From: Citrobacter amalonaticus
Lineage (GTDB): Bacteria; Pseudomonadota; Gammaproteobacteria; Enterobacterales; Enterobacteriaceae
NCBI RefSeq assembly: GCF_001559075.2
Contig: NZ_CP014015.2
Location: 1,116,001-1,180,000 of the forward strand
Direction: 5' to 3'
Length of the DNA: 64,000 bases
Positions 1-9,600 of this stretch are shown here, one piece after another. Under the pieces are notes generated by a model. It was not told the DNA's origin. It worked only from the letters and a program-made list of their open reading frames with translations, and did not search any database. Within the stretch, counting starts at the first letter, position 1. Each line of letters starts with the position of its first letter. The position numbers and the translations under genes are program-made.

Positions 1-686
1 ATGTCTCCTCACTCACCTGGTCCAATAAAAGTAATACGTTGTTCAGCACAATCAATAAACCCGCTGCGATTATTGAATTAACCCGCCAGGGTCAACTGCT
101 GCGTACCATCCCACTCGATTTTATTCGCGATCTGGAGACCATCGAGTTCATTGGTGACGACACGTTTGTCATCAGCGATGAAAGTGACTATTCCATTTAC
201 GTGATTACCCTCAATGCGCAGTCACAGGTCAACATCATCAAAAAGTTAACGCTTAATCTGTATGAAACCCCGACCAACGACGGTTTTGAGGGGCTCGCCT
301 GGTCACGTGAAAAAGAGACATTCTGGTTTTTTAAAGAAAAGAGACCGATTGGGATCTATAAAGTGACGGGGCTGCTCAATACTGACAATCTGACCATCAA
401 CAAAGACCGTGCGCTGCAACAACAGCTTGATGTGAAGGATATTTCAGGCGCGGAGTTTAATCCGCAGCGGAACAGCCTGCTGATCCTGTCTCACGAATCA
501 CGAGTGCTTAAAGAGGTCAAAACCGACGGCAACGTTCTCGGCGTCATGACGCTAACCGAAGGCCACCACGGCTTGGCGCACACCATAGAGCAGGCTGAAG
601 GGATCGCGATGGATAATCAGGGGACGCTGTTTATCGTGGCAGAGCCCAACCTGTTTTACCGCTTCACGTCCGACAGCGCACAATAA
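1..686 (+). CDS. yjiK: YjiK, SdiA-regulated-domain protein (5' end outside window)
   Basis: C-terminal part of YjiK. The reading frame is already open at base 3 (VSSLTW...), so the true start lies before the window and the TTG at 39 is not the start. The text SNTLFSTINKPAA, the segment DLETIEFIGDDTFVISDE and the ending EPNLFYRFT match my memory of E. coli YjiK closely. The family folds as a beta-propeller-like periplasmic or envelope protein of unknown biochemical role; the expected N-terminal anchor is outside the window. It reads in the same direction as yjiJ, with a 78-base gap. Identity is secure; function is not known. Confidence 0.9.
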   Translation, partial: VSSLTWSNKSNTLFSTINKPAAIIELTRQGQLLRTIPLDFIRDLETIEFIGDDTFVISDESDYSIYVITLNAQSQVNIIKKLTLNLYETPTNDGFEGLAWSREKETFWFFKEKRPIGIYKVTGLLNTDNLTINKDRALQQQLDVKDISGAEFNPQRNSLLILSHESRVLKEVKTDGNVLGVMTLTEGHHGLAHTIEQAEGIAMDNQGTLFIVAEPNLFYRFTSDSAQ

Positions 687-764
687 TTCCTCCGTCGCCT
701 TACCCATTTGTTATAAATTTGTTACCCTCGCATTTCGCACACGACAAATAACAATGGATACGGC

Positions 765-1964
765 ATGAGCCAGCAACCGCACAACGCAGACCGCCATTCA
801 CTGCGCACCGCCCTTTTCGGGATGATGGTCCTCGCGCTGGGCATGGGGATTGGCCGTTTTCTCTATACCCCGATGCTGCCAGTACTGCTGGCTGAGGGGC
901 GCTTCACGTTTTCCGAACTGTCGTGGATAGCCAGCGTCAACTATGCGGGATACCTGGTCGGCAGCCTGTTGTTCTCCTTCGGGCTTTTTCATCTGCCTGG
1001 CCGTTTACGCCCTATGCTGTTGAGCTCAGCGGTGGCGACCGGCGGACTGATCCTCGCGATGGCGCTGTTCTCCAACCCCATGGTGGTGATGCTAGTGCGC
1101 TTTCTGGCGGGCGTCGCCAGCGCCGGGATGCTGATTTTTGGCTCCACGCTGGTGCTGCAACACACCCGCAATCCTTTTGTCATTGCCTCGCTGTTTTCTG
1201 GCGTCGGCGTCGGGATTGCGCTGGGTAACGAATACGTGATTGCGGGCCTACACTTTGCGCTTTCCTCTCATGCGCTGTGGATCTGGGCGGCGGCCTTCTC
1301 CGCCGTCCTGGCGATGTTGCTGGCGCTGCTGCTTCCGTCCCACGCCCATGCGCTGCCTGCAACAACACTGGCAAAAAGTGACCCGCAGCCGATGCGCTGG
1401 TGGCTGCTGGCGCTGCTCTATGGACTGGCTGGATTCGGCTACATCATCGTTGCCACCTATTTGCCGCTGATGGCGAAAGACGCGGGTTCTCCGCTGCTGA
1501 CGGTTCATCTGTGGACGCTGGTTGGTATCTCGATTGTGCCGGGCTGCTTCGCCTGGCTGTGGGCAGCGAAACGCTGGGGAGTGCTGCAATGTCTGACAGC
1601 AAACCTGGTGATTCAGGCCGCCTGTGTGATCCTGACGCTGGCCAGTGGTTCTCCGCTGTTGCTTGTGCTGAGCAGCGTGGGATTCGGCGCAACGTTTATG
1701 GGCACCACCTCGCTGGTCATGACCCTCGCACGACAGCTTATTGTGCCGGGAAACCTCAATCTGCTGGGGTTCGTGACGCTGACCTACGGTATCGGCCAGA
1801 TTCTGGGTCCGCTGTTAACCACGCTGTTAGGTAGCGGCACGCGGGCGATTACCGATGCCACGTTGTGCGGCGCACTGGCGTTATTTATCGCCGCGACGAT
1901 CAGCGCCCTGCAATTCTATAAACAAAAGCGTTTGTTGGCATGTCGCATCAACGACATGCGCTAA
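765..1964 (+). CDS. yjiJ: YjiJ, YbfB/YjiJ-family MFS transporter
   Basis: A 399-residue inner-membrane protein with about 12 hydrophobic segments in two halves separated by a polar stretch near residues 200-210. The N-terminal motif GMGIGRFLYTPMLP is typical of the YbfB/YjiJ branch of the major facilitator superfamily. Adjacency to yjiK is as in E. coli K-12, which supports the name. The substrate is unknown. The start ATG (MSQQPHNADRHS) follows only a weak Shine-Dalgarno sequence. Its last 17 bases overlap a convergent small gene on the other strand. Confidence 0.88.
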   Translation: MSQQPHNADRHSLRTALFGMMVLALGMGIGRFLYTPMLPVLLAEGRFTFSELSWIASVNYAGYLVGSLLFSFGLFHLPGRLRPMLLSSAVATGGLILAMALFSNPMVVMLVRFLAGVASAGMLIFGSTLVLQHTRNPFVIASLFSGVGVGIALGNEYVIAGLHFALSSHALWIWAAAFSAVLAMLLALLLPSHAHALPATTLAKSDPQPMRWWLLALLYGLAGFGYIIVATYLPLMAKDAGSPLLTVHLWTLVGISIVPGCFAWLWAAKRWGVLQCLTANLVIQAACVILTLASGSPLLLVLSSVGFGATFMGTTSLVMTLARQLIVPGNLNLLGFVTLTYGIGQILGPLLTTLLGSGTRAITDATLCGALALFIAATISALQFYKQKRLLACRINDMR

Positions 1965-2172
1965 CCACAATGCGGGGAACCTGGTGGATCCACTCCAGTA
2001 ATTCGTAAAGCAGCGAAGCCGTGACGATTTTACTGGTCGTCGCGGTTGACCAGGGAAAGAGCGTCACGCTGAGCTCCCACGTCATGAGCGAGACGGTTGT
2101 CACGACCAGGGTCAGTCCTAATGCGGTGACGGTAATACACGCCATGGCGCGCCAGAGGGGTAAAAATATCAT
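1948..2172 (-). CDS. small membrane protein of unknown function
   Basis: About 74 residues from the ATG at 2172 (MIFLPLWRAMACIT); a TTG at 2181 is also in frame. Two hydrophobic stretches are visible, ITVTALGLTLVVTTVSLM and a weaker one near SKIVTASLLYELLEW, so a small one- or two-pass membrane protein is likely. It begins 20 bases after the stop of the ribbon-helix-helix gene and is probably co-transcribed with it. Its end overlaps the 3' end of yjiJ by 17 bases on the opposite strand. I do not recognise the family. Confidence 0.45.
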   Translation of the reverse strand: MIFLPLWRAMACITVTALGLTLVVTTVSLMTWELSVTLFPWSTATTSKIVTASLLYELLEWIHQVPRIVVSACR

Positions 2173-2192
2173 CCTGTACAATCCGCCCGCAT

Positions 2193-2393
2193 TTATTCAC
2201 GGCCGCCTTCATTGGCGGTGCGATGCAGCATGAGCGCTTCGGCAATAATGTCCTGTTTGCTTTTACGCGTTTCTAACGCCAACTCCCGAACGTAGTCCCA
2301 AAGCGTAGTCTCAACACGGGCGCTCAACAGCACCATATCTTTAGAACGGGTTCCCCTGGCTTTACGGGTATCGGGGTAATCGCGGGAAGGCAT
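2193..2393 (-). CDS. ribbon-helix-helix (CopG/Arc-like) small DNA-binding protein
   Basis: A 66-residue basic protein. The start ATG at 2393 (MPSRDYPDTRK) is chosen because AGGAG lies 7 bases upstream; the frame stays open to 2468 but without such a site. The C-terminal half, VLLSARVETTLWDYVREL followed by KSKQDIIAEAL, has the strand-helix-helix pattern of CopG/Arc repressors. It is followed after 20 bases by a small membrane protein. The pairing recalls a regulator-effector or toxin-antitoxin unit, but nothing in the partner proves that. Family fold is moderately sure, role unknown. Confidence 0.6.
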   Translation of the reverse strand: MPSRDYPDTRKARGTRSKDMVLLSARVETTLWDYVRELALETRKSKQDIIAEALMLHRTANEGGRE

Positions 2394-3067
2394 CGTCGGC
2401 TCCTGAAGGCTATGTCGTCTTAACTGGGGAGGAATATGCAGTTGGTCGAATAACAAGTCAACGTACAAAATTTCAGCAGCCGGGTGATGGAAATGTTAAG
2501 AAAACGCCTTAAAATGGAACGCTGTTTCAAGTGAAAGATGGCCCGTAGCAGGCTAATGATGTCAGGGTTTATTTACATGTTCTGATTAATTCAGTGCATT
2601 TCGCCCCCCGCGCTTCCGGTAAAACATTCACCGTGATTATTGAAAATTCCTATGCAGCAATAAGTTACTTCTACAATAAATGTTTACTTTGAAGCCAATA
2701 ACTGGCTTTTTTAGAGAGAGTTACGACGATCTCTTTCAATAATTTTCGCTAACGTGACTTCTCTTCTTTGTCATCAGACGTCTTACCACCGCCACCATAA
2801 ACGCAGTAAAGGTAAACAAGTCGTAAATAAGGATATTTTTTAACGACGCAAATTAAGTGCGCGCTAATTGATATAAATCAATTTTAAAGGCCGAAATTTG
2901 CCAGCTTTTGGTAAGAATCCGACGAAGCGCACAAATACCGACTGCTTTTGTACACTAAATTTTACGTCACCTGCCATACACGCAATAAACTACAGGCATT
3001 GACTTCGTATGCCGTGCCGGTCTGTGCTGCTTACCGCCCATCAACCGGAGACACGGCGCACTGTCTG
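2394..3067. other. 674-base non-coding interval with one terminator-like hairpin
   Basis: This lies between the RHH gene and the end of the secretion operon. It is AT-rich, and the open frames in it (for example 2948-3208) have no ribosome site or recognisable protein. One plus-strand rho-independent-like hairpin is present at 2692-2712. It should contain the promoter of the RHH unit and the 3' end of the adhesin operon transcript, but I cannot place either. Confidence 0.5.
2692..2712 (+). terminator. rho-independent-like hairpin, plus strand
   Basis: Arms AAGCCA and TGGCTT with loop ATAAC, followed by four further T residues (six in a row in total). The T-run exists only in the plus orientation. 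No plus-strand gene is visible just upstream, so it may end read-through or a small RNA in 2480-2690. Confidence 0.4.
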
Positions 3068-4243
3068 TTATCGTTCCCGCAACGCCTCTTTCGCCTTATT
3101 CAGCGGTTTCAGCAGGTACTCAAGAATCGTTTTATTCCCCGTTTTGATGTCCACGGTGGCAATCATGCCTGGAAAAACCGGGAAGGCTTTTTTCTGCTTG
3201 TTAATTAACTGATTGCTGTCGGTACGGATATAAACGCGGTAGTAATACAGATCGCGTTTAACCTCATCCTGGATGGTATCCGGTGAGATGACCGTCACCA
3301 CGCCATTGATACCGCCATAAATGGAATAATCGTACGCCGTAATTTTCACCATCGCTTGTTGCCCGGGATGGATAAAGGCGACATCGCGCGGCAGGATCTT
3401 CGTCTCAATCAGGATCTGATCGTCTAATGGCACCAGACTCATCAGTTTTCCGCCTGGCGGGATCACCCCACCGACGGTGGTCACGTCGATATCTTTCACG
3501 ATCCCGCGCACAGGGGCGGTAAAGGTCAGACGCGTCAGCGAATCTTCACGTCCGCGCATCACCGAACGCTCTGTTTCAATCTCCGCATTAGCCCGCGCCA
3601 GCTCTTCCCGGGCGCGGACGTAATACTGCGTCTGCAACTCGGCAATCTTATTTTCCATCTCATTCATTTGACGACGCAGACGCAGTACTTCGACATGGCT
3701 GGCCGCCCCCTCTTTAATCAGCGGCTGGGTCAGCGCCAGCTCTCCCTGAATAAGCGCAATCCCCTGTCGCAGCCCTTCTACGCCTTTCTCAAGGCTTTCG
3801 CGGCGGGAATGATACAACGCGCGCTCCTGGTTAATCAGCGCCGTCTCGTTGTTCAGTTCTGCCGGAAACACCAGATTGGTACCGTTCACTTCCGCAGTAA
3901 GACGCGCCGACGTCGCCATCGCAGCATTCAGTTTTGATTCGCTCTCTTTCACGCCCGATTCTGTTTTCGTCCGGTCAAGCTGCGCCAGAATCTGCCCTTT
4001 TTCAACGATATCCCCTTCACGAACATGCAGTTTGTAGATAATGCCGCCTTCCAGCGACTGAATCTCCTGCTCGTGAGATGATGGCACCACCTTACCGCTG
4101 CCAGTGGTGACCTCATCGAGATGAAAGTAGCTCATCCAGCCGACAAACGCGGCCAGCAGAGCAAACAGGAACCAGGCGACCAATGAAGAGCGTGGGAGCT
4201 TCGGTTCGCTGAGGCGACTGCTAAAACGGTTAAAATCGCTCAT
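3068..4243 (-). CDS. HlyD/LapC-type membrane fusion protein of the adhesin type I secretion system
   Basis: A 391-residue periplasmic adaptor linking the ABC exporter to the outer-membrane channel. The start ATG at 4243 (MSDFNRFSS) has GGGAGG upstream; the frame extends to 4327 only over sequence coding for the ABC protein's C-terminus. One N-terminal membrane anchor is seen (LVAWFLFALLAAFVGWMSYF). It is followed by the biotinyl-lipoyl-like half HEIQSLEGGIIYKLHVREGD-type segment, a long coiled-coil region rich in E, Q and L (about residues 95-250), and the HlyD C-terminal signature TLTAPVRGIVKDI-like text with P-G-K-L-M-S-L-V-P. It starts immediately after the exporter stop (TGATATG), so the two are translationally coupled. 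Confidence 0.9.
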   Translation of the reverse strand: MSDFNRFSSRLSEPKLPRSSLVAWFLFALLAAFVGWMSYFHLDEVTTGSGKVVPSSHEQEIQSLEGGIIYKLHVREGDIVEKGQILAQLDRTKTESGVKESESKLNAAMATSARLTAEVNGTNLVFPAELNNETALINQERALYHSRRESLEKGVEGLRQGIALIQGELALTQPLIKEGAASHVEVLRLRRQMNEMENKIAELQTQYYVRAREELARANAEIETERSVMRGREDSLTRLTFTAPVRGIVKDIDVTTVGGVIPPGGKLMSLVPLDDQILIETKILPRDVAFIHPGQQAMVKITAYDYSIYGGINGVVTVISPDTIQDEVKRDLYYYRVYIRTDSNQLINKQKKAFPVFPGMIATVDIKTGNKTILEYLLKPLNKAKEALRER

Positions 4244-4244
4244 A

Positions 4245-6500
4245 TCACGACCTCCCTGGGTTGTTTGACGGCGGGGTATTGATTCTCGACACATTGCTTT
4301 GTGCCGCCTCCGGCTGCGCCATACCATGTTTATTCAGGATCGCGTCACGCGGACCGTCCATCACAATGCGTCCGTTATCCAGCACGATAATGCGATCCAC
4401 CAGCTCGAGGATCGGCAGGCGATGCGTCGCGACGACCATCGTGCGCTGGCTACCTAACCAGGTTTTCAGGTGCTGAATGAACTGCTTCTCGCCAATCTCA
4501 TCCAGCCACGCGGTCGGTTCATCAAGCAGTAAAATAGTGGGTGATGTCAGCAGCGCACGCGCCAACAGCAGCGACTGACGCTGACCGCCAGACAACCCGG
4601 CGCCCCCTTCGCTTATCACGTAGTTCATCCCCATCTTCTGCTTGCGGACAAAATCGAGCGCGCCACTGATCGCCAGTGCCTGCTGGATGTCATCGTCAGT
4701 CGCCGTAGGGTTCCCCAACGTAATGTTGTCGTGAATGGAGCCAAAGAACAGGCGCGCCTGCTGGCTCAGCAGTTGCATATCGCGGCGCAAATCCGCCGGG
4801 TCCAGATGATTCAGGGCGATATCATCCAGTAAGACGGAACCCTGCTGCGGCTCCTGCATCCCCGCCAGCACCTGAAGTAGCGTGCTTTTACCCGAGCCAT
4901 TACGCCCCAGCAGCGCCACGCGTTCACCGGCTTTGATGTTCAACGCCGGCACCGTCAGCACGTTCACTTTCTCTTCTTCGTCGTAGTAAAAGCTGACGTT
5001 TTCCAGTTGATAGTGACCGCGCAGGTGCGCTTTGTGCACTTTCTTACCCTGAAGCGGCTCATCAATCGGGCGCTGCATCAGTTCATCCAGCCCTTTCAGC
5101 GCCACTTTTGCCGATTGCCAACGCGAAAGCACACCGGAGATCTGCGACAACGGCGCGATAGTGCGTGAGGCGAGGATCGAGGTCCCGACCAGCGCACCGG
5201 TCGTCAGATCGCCATCGATCACCAGGTAGCAGCCAATCAGCAGTACCACGGCGTAGACTATCGACTGTACTTCCTGAGTCCACGTCAGCAGCAGACTGGT
5301 CAGCCAGCGCTGGCGCATGCCCACTTCAGCGGCAACAAAATTGGTGTTGTTCCACTGATTCTGGAAACGCTGTTCAGCACGCATCAGTTTGATGTCTTCA
5401 ATGCCCTGCACCGCTTCCACGAGCGTTGCGTTGCGGATTGCCGATTCGCGCATCCCTTCGTTGGAAAGCCGTCCCAATGGGCGCTGCACCAGCAGGCCAG
5501 GGATCAGTAACAGGGGAACCGCCATCAGCACGACCAGTACCAGCGGCCCGCCAATCATCCACAAAATAAACACAAACAGCAGGAAAAACGGCAGGTCGGA
5601 AAGGGCCGAGATGGTCGTCGAGGTGATCAGTTCACGCACCGACTCCAGCTCACGAATCTGGGCGATAAACGAACCCGTCGATTTCGAACGCGCACCGTTT
5701 TTGATGCGCAGCGCATGGGCAAAGATACGCTCAGAGATACGGAGATCCGCGCGTTTACCGACAACATCGGAAATATAAACCCGCAGCATGCGCATAATAA
5801 ATTCGAACAGGATTGCCAGCATCACCCCGCCAAACAGCACCCACAGCGTGGTTTCTGACTGTGAGGGCACGACACGGTCATACACCTGCATAGAGAAAAT
5901 CATGCCGGAAAGCGCCAGCACGTTGGCAACCAGCGCAACAACCATAATATCGATATAGCGATACCAGTCTTTTAACGCCAGTCGCCAGAACCAGTTTTTC
6001 TTATACGGCTTAATATAATCGTCAACGCGCGCATCGGGCGTGGATTCGAGTGGACGCAGAACTAATAATGTTTTTATCCGTGCGCGTAATTCATCACGCG
6101 TTAACACGGTTTCCAGTCCTTCATCACCGCTGAACTGAAGGCTAATATTGCCGTCGCTGTCCATTCGGTTAATCACCGCGATTTGCCCTTCGCTAAATTC
6201 CGCAATCAGCGGCAAACGCCACGGATCGAGAAAAGAGACTTTTGCCGCCACAACGCGCAGCCCCAGCCCCAGCTGGCGAGCCATATCTTTTAACACCAGG
6301 TCGCGCGGCGAATCGCTTTCATAATTAATCGACACCCGAACATGCTCTTGCGAGAAGTCGAGACGATAATGCTGCGCCACACCGATCATTGCCTGTAACC
6401 AGGGTTCGTATTGCGACTGCGTGTTCATAGCGTTCTGTTCCTGTTGTGCGGCATTGCGCCATAACGGAATTGCATTAGGAATAACGGAATGTGTGCTCAT
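4245..6500 (-). CDS. LapB-type ABC exporter (ATPase/permease) of the adhesin type I secretion system
   Basis: About 751 residues from the ATG at 6500 (MSTHSVIPNAIPLW); an in-frame GTG at 6527 is an alternative, and neither has a strong ribosome site. Order of parts: a degenerate C39-peptidase-like N-terminal domain (about 1-150) with no catalytic Cys-His pair visible, a six-helix membrane domain (about 175-460), and a nucleotide-binding domain. The last has Walker A GRNGSGKST, signature LSGGQRQSLLLARAL, Walker B ILLLDEPTAWLD and the switch histidine in VVATHRLP. It exports the adhesin encoded just upstream. It lies 122 bases after the adhesin stop, with a strong hairpin between. Confidence 0.9.
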   Translation of the reverse strand: MSTHSVIPNAIPLWRNAAQQEQNAMNTQSQYEPWLQAMIGVAQHYRLDFSQEHVRVSINYESDSPRDLVLKDMARQLGLGLRVVAAKVSFLDPWRLPLIAEFSEGQIAVINRMDSDGNISLQFSGDEGLETVLTRDELRARIKTLLVLRPLESTPDARVDDYIKPYKKNWFWRLALKDWYRYIDIMVVALVANVLALSGMIFSMQVYDRVVPSQSETTLWVLFGGVMLAILFEFIMRMLRVYISDVVGKRADLRISERIFAHALRIKNGARSKSTGSFIAQIRELESVRELITSTTISALSDLPFFLLFVFILWMIGGPLVLVVLMAVPLLLIPGLLVQRPLGRLSNEGMRESAIRNATLVEAVQGIEDIKLMRAEQRFQNQWNNTNFVAAEVGMRQRWLTSLLLTWTQEVQSIVYAVVLLIGCYLVIDGDLTTGALVGTSILASRTIAPLSQISGVLSRWQSAKVALKGLDELMQRPIDEPLQGKKVHKAHLRGHYQLENVSFYYDEEEKVNVLTVPALNIKAGERVALLGRNGSGKSTLLQVLAGMQEPQQGSVLLDDIALNHLDPADLRRDMQLLSQQARLFFGSIHDNITLGNPTATDDDIQQALAISGALDFVRKQKMGMNYVISEGGAGLSGGQRQSLLLARALLTSPTILLLDEPTAWLDEIGEKQFIQHLKTWLGSQRTMVVATHRLPILELVDRIIVLDNGRIVMDGPRDAILNKHGMAQPEAAQSNVSRINTPPSNNPGRS

Positions 6501-6586
6501 ACTTTTATATTCGTCCGAAAAAGACACACGTCATCTGCGGACTTTAATGCTCATGACTTTTATTTTAGTGCGATTTTGACGCGATA

Positions 6587-6617
6587 TATTCCGGGGGAAT
6601 ATCATTCCCCCGGAATA
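6587..6617. promoter_or_regulatory. 14-bp perfect stem-loop between adhesin and exporter genes
   Basis: Arms at 6587-6600 and 6604-6617 are exact reverse complements (14 bp) around a 3-base loop, with a core of CCGGGGGAAT. It sits 5 bases beyond the adhesin stop codon on the transcribed strand. No T-run follows on either strand, so it is better read as an RNA processing, stabilising or attenuating structure than as a simple terminator. It could set a high adhesin-to-exporter ratio within one operon; that role is inferred. Confidence 0.65.
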
Positions 6618-6622
6618 GTGCA

Positions 6623-9600
6623 TTACATAATCACTAACTGATGGTTTGCCAGCAGAGTGGCAAGGTCGGTTTGCACACCGTTCAGGGTAACCACGTTGGT
6701 GGATGAGAAGTTACCGCCCGCCCCATCGAGATCCACATGGATTTCAGTGTTGCTGCCGTTCTGCACCACGCGGATGTAGTCCTCGATGTTCCCGGCCTGA
6801 GCATCCAGCGTCGCGACGCTATTCACATAGCTCGCGGTGCCGCTACCGGTGTAGCCGCTGCCGGACAGAAGTTCGCGCAGGTCGATACGGTCAGTATCTG
6901 CGGTCCCTTCCCAGGTACCGATGGTAAAGCCGTTCACAACATCGCTGCCGTTGCCGCCCGTGGCGTCTGAGGCATTGATCAACTTGTACAACAGGGTGTC
7001 CTGGCCGCCGTTACCAATATTGAAGGTATCGTCGCCGCCGCGACCTTCGAAGAAGTTTTCCGCCGCGTTGCCGGTAAACACATCATTGCCGTTGCCGCCG
7101 GCAATCCCTTCCACATTCACGAACTGCGCGTTACCGAAACCGGTATTCTGCATTCCGGTGTTGCTCAGATCGATGTTCAGCGCGGAACTTCCCGCCAGTT
7201 CATAGTCGACAATGTCCATCCCACCCTGTGCGGTCCAGACGTCGGCATCAGACACTACGCGGCTACCACCGCCGCCGTTATAAACGTGAGTTCCTGCCGT
7301 GGCGTACAGCGTATCGTTGTAGCCGGTTCCGACAATACCCGTGGTGTTCGTCCCGTCCGTCGCTGCCGTGGCGCTGTTCATCGCCGAGGCGCCGTCTTCT
7401 GCGGTCAGCGTGTACGCGTGGTTCTTCTCTACCGCTTTCAGACCGCCCCAGGCGGCGTTGACGTTCTCGATGGTATTCGACACGCCGGAGGAGTCGAAAT
7501 TCACCGAGGAGACGCCGCCGTAGTCCTTACCGCTAGCCAGCAGTACTGCGCTGTACGACTTGCTCGCATCCAGTCCGTAGAAGTAGACCATGCCGGACGA
7601 GTCGTTCATGTTCACGCCGCCCTGCGGGTTAATGACCTGCGAGCTGACCACCTTGCCGGTACTTTCATCAATGAGCAGCACCGTATTGCCATAGAAGGCG
7701 TTAATGCCGTTCGCATCCGAAATACGCAGAATGATGCTGGTTCCGTCAGCAATAGTGCTGTTGTTGGTGATGTATTCCGTTTTACCGCCTGCGGCACGGA
7801 AAACCACCAGATCCTTGTCACCGTCGTAATCCAGGTCCAGCGTCAGCGCACCGGTAGTGATGTTAGTGCTGCCCTGGTTTGCTCCGGTTAAAAGGGTCTG
7901 TGACGTCCAGTCGACCTGGTTGCTGCCATTCACACCGTTATTGGTCCACAGCAGACCGATGTTGTTGGTATTGGTAGCAACCGTTGAGCCTGCTGCACCG
8001 GCAATTTCGATCAAATCCATCTTGCCGTCGCCGTTCCAGTCCACTGCCAGCGACGTCATACTGTTAACGCTGTCGCCCAACGTCTGCACGTTCGATCCGG
8101 TACCTGTACCGTTAGCCGCCGTAGTCAACTTACCGGTACCATCGTTGTAGAAGATGGCGCTGGTGGCATTGCCCTGGCCGGTCAGACCCGCGACGAACAG
8201 ATCCATATAACCGTCGCCGTTCAAATCAGACCAGGTCATCGTGGTGTACTGGTTGTCATAATCGTTGTTGCCGTAGAACACATCGGTCACAGTCTGGGTG
8301 TTGGTCAGCGTCATGTTGCCGTTTCCATCAACCCCGTTGGTGACTATCGCCAGACGGCTGTTTGAACTGCTGGTCCCGCCGCCAGACGTGGTGTTAGTAC
8401 CGGTCGTTGCGTGATAAGTGATATCAACATAACCATCGTTGTTCAGGTCAACGCCCGAAACCTCACGGTCTGGCGTGGGATTGTTATTATTGGTGGATGC
8501 AACGCCATCCTGTGAGCCGCCGGAATAGACATAAGCCCCCGATTTGTCGAAACCGATGATGGTGCCGTCGGTGTTGATCACAAATCCGGTGTCGTAACCG
8601 CCTCGCGTCTCGGAGTCGTTCGGCGTTTCATCGCCGTACACCATGTCAACATAGCCATCGCCGTTGATATCGATACCCATTGCGCCGCCGTACCAGCCGT
8701 AGACGTTACCGTTAGGATCGTTAGTTTGCCCGGTCACACCGTAGGCACCGACCTGGAAGGAGGTATAGGTTCCGTCTTCGTTGTATTTGAACGACTGCTG
8801 ACCGTTCGCATAGCCGGTGTCCGCCCCCAGAATATCCATCAGGCCGTCGCGGTCAAAGTCAACAAACGACGACTGCTGCTGTTTGTCCGGGCCGCTGATC
8901 GCCACCGAATTAAACGATCCTAACGTCGTGGAATCGGTCGCGTTCTGGGTAAACACCGTCGAGTTGCTGAGGATGCGCCATGTGCCATCTTCACTCATCG
9001 TCAGCGCCGTTCCGGTATCTTCAGAAGAGGCCGCCGTTGACGTAAAGGAGATTGACGGCGTTGCGGCGACCGTCAGCTCGTTGCTGCTGTCATCTTTGGT
9101 AATTTCCGTGCCGTCCGCTTTATAAAGGACGGCTTTCACGTCGTACGTTCCCAGCGCCAGCGCATCGCTGTCAGGGATCTGCACGTACCAGGTACTGTTT
9201 TTCGGATCAATCACCACCGCGCCATTGCGCGAGCTGTACACCACGTTGTTGACCGTCACTTCCACGTACTCACCCGGAAGGATTTCAAAATCAACGCTGC
9301 CCGTAATGATTGGCGTGGTATCCAGCGTGCTTTGGGTATCGGCATACATCACCAGATCAACGGTGAAATCAAACACCGGAGAGTGCGTCCCTTCGTTACC
9401 GGCGGCATCAACCACCACCGCGTAGAACTCTCCTTTTTCACCATCAACCAGCGGGACGTTCAGTTGATACGTCCAGTCTGTGCCATTCACATCCGCTTCG
9501 CCCAACAGCGTGCCGTCGGCGCTGTAAATACGCACGAGTTCACCGGTTTGCAGCGTGGTCGACAGGGTGCCGTTCAGCACTGGCGTACGATCATCCGTGG

